Positions 58,447-64,000 of a stretch of 64,000 bases of DNA are shown here, piece after piece. The DNA comes from Diphasiastrum complanatum (Eukaryota; Streptophyta; Lycopodiopsida; Lycopodiales; Lycopodiaceae). A program made the position numbers and the translations under genes. A model generated the notes under the pieces. It was given only the letters and a program-made list of their open reading frames with translations, was not told the origin of the DNA and did no database searches. How positions within the stretch are numbered: position 1 is the stretch's first letter; every line of letters begins with the position of its first letter. Location: contig CM055093.1 of the NCBI GenBank assembly GCA_029204225.1, positions 22,563,436 through 22,627,435 on the forward strand, given 5' to 3'.

Positions 58447-60972
58447 ATCTTTTCAGTTTTCGCCAAAGCACTCCCAACACATTTCCTTTGTATTTCTAGC
58501 ACCTCTTAAATGGCACAATTATGTTTGTTTAATTTGAATAGATTTCATAAAATGAACCTTACAAATGTGTAATGTGTGTTTATTATAAATAAAAAAGCAA
58601 CAATGTATTTTACATATTAGTAATGCTTGTTTATTATAAATAATAAGCCCATATTTTTTTTTCAAATTCAACAATTTTCTAGCATTGCTTTACTTTGGTT
58701 TGGGGCTTTTTCTTATTCGTAACAACCTACTGGTATTTTCTTATTTTCTTAGTGTATTTCAAGGAAGCCTTAAATGGCATCGAGGAAGCCTTAAATGGCA
58801 CAATATTACACCTCAAATTATCATAATTCCAAGAATTCATGGAACAAAGGTATTATTAATATATTTAGATAGTCACAAAAGCACATTACAACATGTAAAT
58901 ACTCTTATTATTTTTGAAAAGTCATGATAATGTAATCATCTCTATTTAAAAAAAAATGGACGGAAACTTAAATCTTAAACTTACTATTTTTAGAATGCCA
59001 CAGGCAATCTAAAAAAAAAAAACCAGTAGGTTATCATGGAAGAAGAAGGCCTTCCCCTATACTTTCAATTTCTAGAACCCGGCTAGCCCCAAGTTGTTAT
59101 AAAGGAAAACCTTTGGAAACCATATTAAGAATAGTTTTCCAATAAATAGCACATTATGTCTATTGATGTACTTCAATTCACCACACAAATGGCATACAAG
59201 ATTAAAAAAAAAAAAATTGGTTTTTATTAGGAGGAGGCACAAGGTTGAGGGCCTTTTTCCTCACAATGTCCTTGTCCATGATAACCACAAATCGGGAAGG
59301 ATGAGTCGAGACCTTGGACCATTCTAACACGTAAGATATTATTTTTGAAAAGTGTGCAAAGTCATAAATTGATAAAGCTTCAGTGCTCACAGAAAACCGA
59401 CAAAATCCTACGACCAATTGACTTGTTTTAAATTATCAATAGATCTTGAAACAAGCAGGAAGCCAAAAGTCTAAAAATCAGCTAAAAATGTGAGTAGCAG
59501 TAAATTAACCTCCTTGATGCAAAAGTAATAGGAAATTTTTTAGAATACTTTGACTTATTTCATTAAAAAAATTACATTTTATATTGTATTTCATAAAGTA
59601 GATATACATGCTACAATAAGTAGCATTAATTTTTGGATTTTTTTCCGACAAACTTAGCTTAAAGTAGTGCAAATGTTGAGGGTTGTAAACTATTTTGAAT
59701 TTGTGCTAAATTTCAAATAGCAGAGAATTGATTTCTTAAAAGAATTTCAATAAACAATTTGCAAGTGCATTTTTGAACTTAAATGAAAAAGAGGACAGCT
59801 TTGAAAGTTGAAGGAACTTGGAGGTTGGAAAAGAAAAAGCCATACTGAACTAAGAAACTCCAGGAGACCAACAGACTTGCCAAAAAAAAGAGCCTGAGCA
59901 CTGTAAAGCTTACAAAGTAAAATCGTGAAACATGTCCAGGTAAAACATATATCCTTGAAAGGACGAACATGGAGGAGCAACACTTAAGCATAGCTACTTG
60001 TTACTTAATGCAGAATCATCATTTCTGCCCATGTGGTAATAAAGTACCGGCTACACTAAATGTTCTTGATTGGATCGCGAAACAGCATGAAGTTTATGAA
60101 TAGCATTTCGAATATTCCAGAAGCAAGTCTATTATTTAATTTAGATTCCACATAGAAGGCAAATCTGGTAGCAGAATTTACTACTATCATTCTTCTTAAT
60201 TGCATCTCATATTATTTTTATGCTTATGTCCATTTACGAAGTAAGCATAATCGATAAGACTAATTGGACATTGCTGAAAATGGCAATCACAACAAAAGAT
60301 GTATCGTACCTGAGTTGTAAGAATCACGATCAACGCTGCAATGAAATCTATTTTTCTATGGTAGAAGGCCTTTATTATGTCGACAATGCCAACAGCATAC
60401 GCTCCTCCATTCCCGAACCCAGCTCCAGCATTCGCGAATATTGTTATCAAAACATGCTCTTTGATGTTGAATGGTCCAGGATTTAAGGAAAAAGTAGAAC
60501 TAGTGAATGGCATACGAACACTTTTATTTGGTAGGTACTTGGCCATGAACCTGCCTAAGGGTAGCGAGACAATCTGTACAGTGATAGGGGTGATGATCAG
60601 TGGTGCTGTTCTATAAGAAAAGAACTGGTTTAAGAAGGAAAGCATCATACAGGATAGAAGTCCCAACGTCCACATGCGAAACGTCAATACAGGCAAAGTA
60701 GGATCATCTGTAGTTGGCACAGTAAGGGCCACTTGCTCTACAGGAGATTGATCATCCGCATCTTCTTCGTCATCAAACTTCTCCATCTTAGATAATTGCT
60801 TCGTAGTGGTCTCCAACTCGTTTGCATTTTCCGATGATGTTTTGAGACCTTTCTCTTCATTCAGAGTACTCCCATGCTCTTCACTATCTTCATTTCCAAC
60901 AACCCGGGCTGCTGGGGCATCAGAGTTAGCTTCTTCGCTATGATCAGCTTTTGTCTGACCTGTAGTTTCCAT
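55278..60972 (-). CDS. OPT: Oligopeptide transporter (OPT family), six exons
   Basis: Multi-pass membrane transporter for small peptides, glutathione or metal chelates with proton symport, as known for plant OPTs. Exons (minus): 60972-60310, 58156-58059, 57683-57120, 56998-56746, 56229-56047, 55892-55278. All introns are GT-AG and the phases fit, giving 791 codons; family members have about 730-770, the excess being an acidic N-terminal tail (residues 1-85). Both family signatures are present: NPGPFN (164-169) and KIPPR (577-581), plus [13 protein letters not shown] across the exon 4/5 joint. No stop or frameshift interrupts it, so it is probably functional. Wording such as [15 protein letters not shown] and [16 protein letters not shown] recalls the OPT2/4/6/7-type subgroup rather than OPT3; that is from memory. 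Start: the first ATG of the open exon, directly after a (GA)n leader. Confidence 0.95.
58263..58316. repeat. (CT)27 microsatellite in OPT intron 1
   Basis: Perfect CT repeat followed by a short ACAC run. On the transcript it reads (GA)27. Confidence 0.97.
58409..58436. repeat. (GA)14 microsatellite in OPT intron 1
   Basis: Perfect GA repeat, again followed by a short ACAC run, 92 bp from the (CT)27 tract and complementary to it. On the transcript it reads (TC)14. Confidence 0.97.

Positions 60973-60973
<1 letters not shown>

Positions 60974-61024
<51 letters not shown>
60974..61024 (-). promoter_or_regulatory. (GA)25 tract abutting the OPT start codon
   Basis: On the gene strand 51 bases of perfect GA repeat end one base before the ATG (…GAGAGC ATG). 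It is therefore probably the end of the 5' UTR. GA-rich leaders and promoters are bound by plant GAGA-binding (BBR/BPC) proteins; whether this applies here is inference. Confidence 0.7.
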
Positions 61025-61025
<1 letters not shown>

Positions 61026-61029
61026 ACTA

Positions 61030-63500
61030 AGTTGCAATTACTTCAGCACAAATACGACGTAGTTACAACTCTTGCTACTATGAATCATTTTACGTACTGG
61101 CCTTTCCCTTCGATCTACGACTGCATCTATATCATCTCAATTAAAATATCTACAAATGTCGGACTGCAATCGGCTCTACATACTTGTAAATTTCTCTCTT
61201 GATCTAATCCTTCCTTGCTGCTGCTACCTGAGACTGAAGCTGCTTGATTTCAAAACAAAAATTTGAAATCTTTGAAATTGGAGTAATTGCTCGTACTGAG
61301 CTTCCTCTCCAACTTCCCTGGCTCCCAACTGCTGAGCTGAGAACATTTGTGCTCTCCCTCTCCTGCGCTTTTAAAAGATCGCTGGATCCCTCGAAGACTA
61401 GTCGAAGTGCGACTCCCCGGAATCTAGATCCCCTTCTCAATCATAGAATCTTCTGTCTTTGTCCCCTTCTCAAAAGTGGGGCAACATGCTACACCTGGTC
61501 GCTATCTTTGAACAGCCGCCGAGTGACGTCATTGCCTGCTGTTGTAGATACTAGATTCCAATCTCAGTTTGTGCTAGAAAACAAAAAACAGGCCTTTTTT
61601 CGGGAATGGAGACCGCTCATCCTAAATTCATCTCTCAATTTGTCTCAAATCTTTTAGTAGTGGGCACTAGGTAGTGGGTAAGAGCTCTTCCCCATGAGAT
61701 TTCAATCCCGATCCGGTTTTCTATTCCCCATTAGAAGTGGACTTAGAGGGTGGGAAGAAGGGGCCCTTTGAAGCCGCTACTGAGAAGAAAAAGTTTTTGA
61801 GCTTTTTACGAGGACATAAACTCATGATGGATGGAGTGAATAACTAGTTGTTTCGTGTGTCCATGGGGAAGAGCTCTAAGGGCCTCGTGAATTGGGCCCT
61901 CGGCCTGTAGCTCATTGCCATGTGCTAGCGATAATAACTCATTATTTTCTTCAACCCTTTCAAAGGCTTGTAGAATAAATGTTTTAACTTATCTCATGTT
62001 GCCATGTGGCAAATGCTTTATTTTCACCCTTCCGTTGGCCCCTTAACCAGAACTTTAACATGAGTGAAATTTTTTTTTAACTTTTACTAAGTTGATATAT
62101 TTTGATAACATTTTTTGAATACATTAAAATAAATAAAATAATAATAATAATAAAAAAAAAAAACAAAAACAAAAACAAATCTGGCTACCACTAATACTTA
62201 AGAAAAATTATCTTTTGAAAAAAAATCCACATGCCGCTGCATATGGTAGTTGGTTGCACCCTTGCCTCTTCCCATTGATGTGAGTCAGCATAGGCATGCG
62301 CCTGTTGTAGGTCGTAGCTTGTTGGACACATTCCATTCTCTTGCCTTCAGAACCATACGTGTACCTTGGAATGGACCTTGATATAGTGGGGACCCAGGTA
62401 AGGGCCGATGGTCAGCCCTGAGGGCAGGCTACCTCCATACCCAACATAGCAAGCCCATTGCATAATCTACTTTTTGATTACCATTTTATGACTGGTTGTA
62501 CATGAAAATGGATTGCGCCTCCCATTTTAAATTTCTCATTGGATGTAGACCATAATAGATGCCTCTACAAAAGTCCAACTTGCCCATTAAAACATGGCAT
62601 AATCAAGTTTCAACCATTAGAAAAAGGATGGAGCAAGCCAAATGATTATGGTTAGAAAATCAGCAAAATTGGTAAGTTGCATTGCCCATTAAAATTCTTC
62701 AAATATTGAATCGTTCACGATCTATTATATGCAAAAGTTACAAGATGGTGGTGTTGGGCCCCTCAGTCGCTTATCAGCTTCATAGTGTCTATTGAGACGC
62801 AAATTGTAGGGAAAGATTGGCTAGTCCTTGTGGGGCATCAACTCAATGAGAAGATGAGTAATTTCTTTCCACAATGTGTCGATAAACACATTATCCAACT
62901 GGATGTGTGTGCTAAAAATCTAGGCTTTAAGATTTTGTGGAATTTTTTTGTGCAACTTACAAAGTGTTTTTTATATGAAAAGATCAATAAAAATTTGTTG
63001 AAGTCTAACATAATTTTTCCCTTTCAACTTTTTATGGTTTTTATTGTGTTTTCTAACTATGTCTAACTTCATCCAAGTTACAATGCATTTTAAAATTCAT
63101 ATCTATTGATGCTTACATAGGCACAAATAGTTGTCATTCAGATATATCTTCATACGAACCATATCTAGAATGTTTCCATTTTGTATCAACAACATATATA
63201 AATTTAAACAATTCATATGCAAGATAGATGACTCTCGACCCTACACAAAGGTTATGGAAAATTGCATGCATGAGAACATTTATTTTAATATGATGATACT
63301 TCACTATGAAACAAAAGGAGTTTCTCTCATGTATTCTTTATTATATTTTAATGGTTCGATTAGAAGAACGACTCTTATTCTAGTAATATGATCTAAAGAT
63401 GCTTAAGAGTTGTAAAGTAGGAACCATTTACATTCATCGAATATGTTGAACCTCTTGAACACGTGCCATGAATTTGGAAAGGTAGTGAATCAATAACAAT
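61030..63500. other. Upstream region of OPT and spacer, no gene supported
   Basis: The first several hundred bases must contain the OPT promoter and 5' UTR, but no convincing TATA box could be placed. Open frames at 61244-61657 (plus) and 61440-61204 (minus) overlap each other and match no family known to me. A poly(A)/ATA-rich stretch lies at 62130-62178. Otherwise featureless. Confidence 0.4.
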
Positions 63501-63503
63501 TAT

Positions 63504-63505
<2 letters not shown>

Positions 63506-63534
<29 letters not shown>
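63506..63534. repeat. (GA)14 microsatellite
   Basis: 29 bp of GA repeat. Beyond it the last ~460 bp of the window are AT-rich with no recognised content. Confidence 0.96.
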
Positions 63535-63537
<3 letters not shown>

Positions 63538-64000
63538 TTGCCATATAATAATATGGATATGGCACTAAAAGTGTTCAACATAATATTGGAAGAGTACTAT
63601 CAATTAACTTAAAGTTTTATAGATAGAGTTAAATAAAAACAATATAATATGATTGAAATCTTAAAAGATGGTCTCTATGATTGGATATTGAAATATTCGT
63701 TTGTTAGTAGTCTTTATTTCAAAAATAATTTATAAATGTTGGAGATTTGATATTGACATTTATCAAGTGTGTGGCTAGTCTCATGACAAATCTAATCCAA
63801 ACTTGATATGGTTTAATTTAAATATAATATTAATTAGTATCTAAGTGACATTTTTTATTATTATGCCCATTAAATCTTGAGCATTACTTGCATCTCTAAT
63901 TGATGCCGCAAGGAGAATTTCTATCATATTTTGGTAAGATTAGATGAACATTAGCAAAAAAAATGGTCTAATTTAATATAGAAGTTAGTTTTGGTTTCAC

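Larger units (their letters stand above)
58157..60309 (-). other. OPT intron 1 (2153 bp)
   Basis: Donor CAG|GTACG and acceptor GAACAG|GTTTTG, phase 0. The intron is far longer than the other four (375, 121, 516 and 154 bp). It contains a (CT)27 tract at 58263-58316 and a (GA)14 tract at 58409-58436, a duplicated GGAAGCCTTAAATGGCA (58764-58799) and no coding similarity. Short open frames at 59202-59417 and 59747-59991 on the same strand look like chance. Confidence 0.85.

Noticed and set aside
61204-61657. Overlapping ORFs of 137 (plus) and 78 (minus) codons upstream of OPT
   Set aside because: Neither shows a domain, splice continuation or repeat relation; too weak to call a gene.

Overview
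This is a eukaryotic, almost certainly land-plant nuclear window. It holds one well-preserved multi-exon gene of plant oligopeptide-transporter type, one retrocopied plant RAB GTPase, plant-type Ty1/copia and Ty3/gypsy retroelements (with initiator-tRNA-Met and tRNA-Asp primer sites), a CACTA-type transposase relic, long (CT)n microsatellites and long AT-rich spacers. The low gene density, old nested TE debris and a 2.2 kb first intron suit a large, repeat-rich genome (a gymnosperm, fern or similar); the sequence alone does not fix the species.

Layout. 1-6.8 kb: decayed CACTA-type DNA transposon on the minus strand (TNP2 transposase, then a co-oriented acidic/coiled-coil ORF) and an unrecognised, possibly spliced plus-strand ORF set. 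7.0-17.5 kb: a long degenerate Athila/Tat-like gypsy element on the plus strand (gag, protease, RT, RNase H, integrase, then a further ORF with its own TATA-like box, a Ser/Thr-rich linker and a coiled coil). 17.5-22 kb: non-coding spacer interrupted by an intronless RABE/Rab8-type retropseudogene (19.9-20.6 kb). 22-27.5 kb: minus-strand gypsy remnants, including an Athila-like LTR, tRNA-Asp primer site and gag. 27.5-28.3 kb: a second copy of the coiled-coil protein seen at 1-1.7 kb, with a (CT)80 tract inside its coding region. 28.4-34.7 kb: three copia fragments. 35.8-45.8 kb: several copies of an unnamed repeat around a partial tandem of a chromodomain gypsy element (minus) and a copia 3' end (plus). 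45.9-54.5 kb: more copia and gypsy fragments, including the best-preserved one, a copia gag-protease-integrase ORF of 623 codons with LTR and primer site.

55.3-61.0 kb: the only apparently functional gene, a six-exon minus-strand OPT-family transporter (791 codons, both family signatures intact), preceded by a (GA)25 leader tract and followed by an AATAAA signal. 61-64 kb: no supported gene.

The strongest candidates for something undescribed are: the paralogous coiled-coil protein family next to the CACTA transposase; the post-pol ORF of the Athila-like element with its possible internal promoter and the CTCGCAGA motif arrays; an in-frame chromodomain-to-RT junction between two gypsy copies; and a roughly 0.9 kb repeat family with direct and inverted copies at 35.8-45.8 kb.
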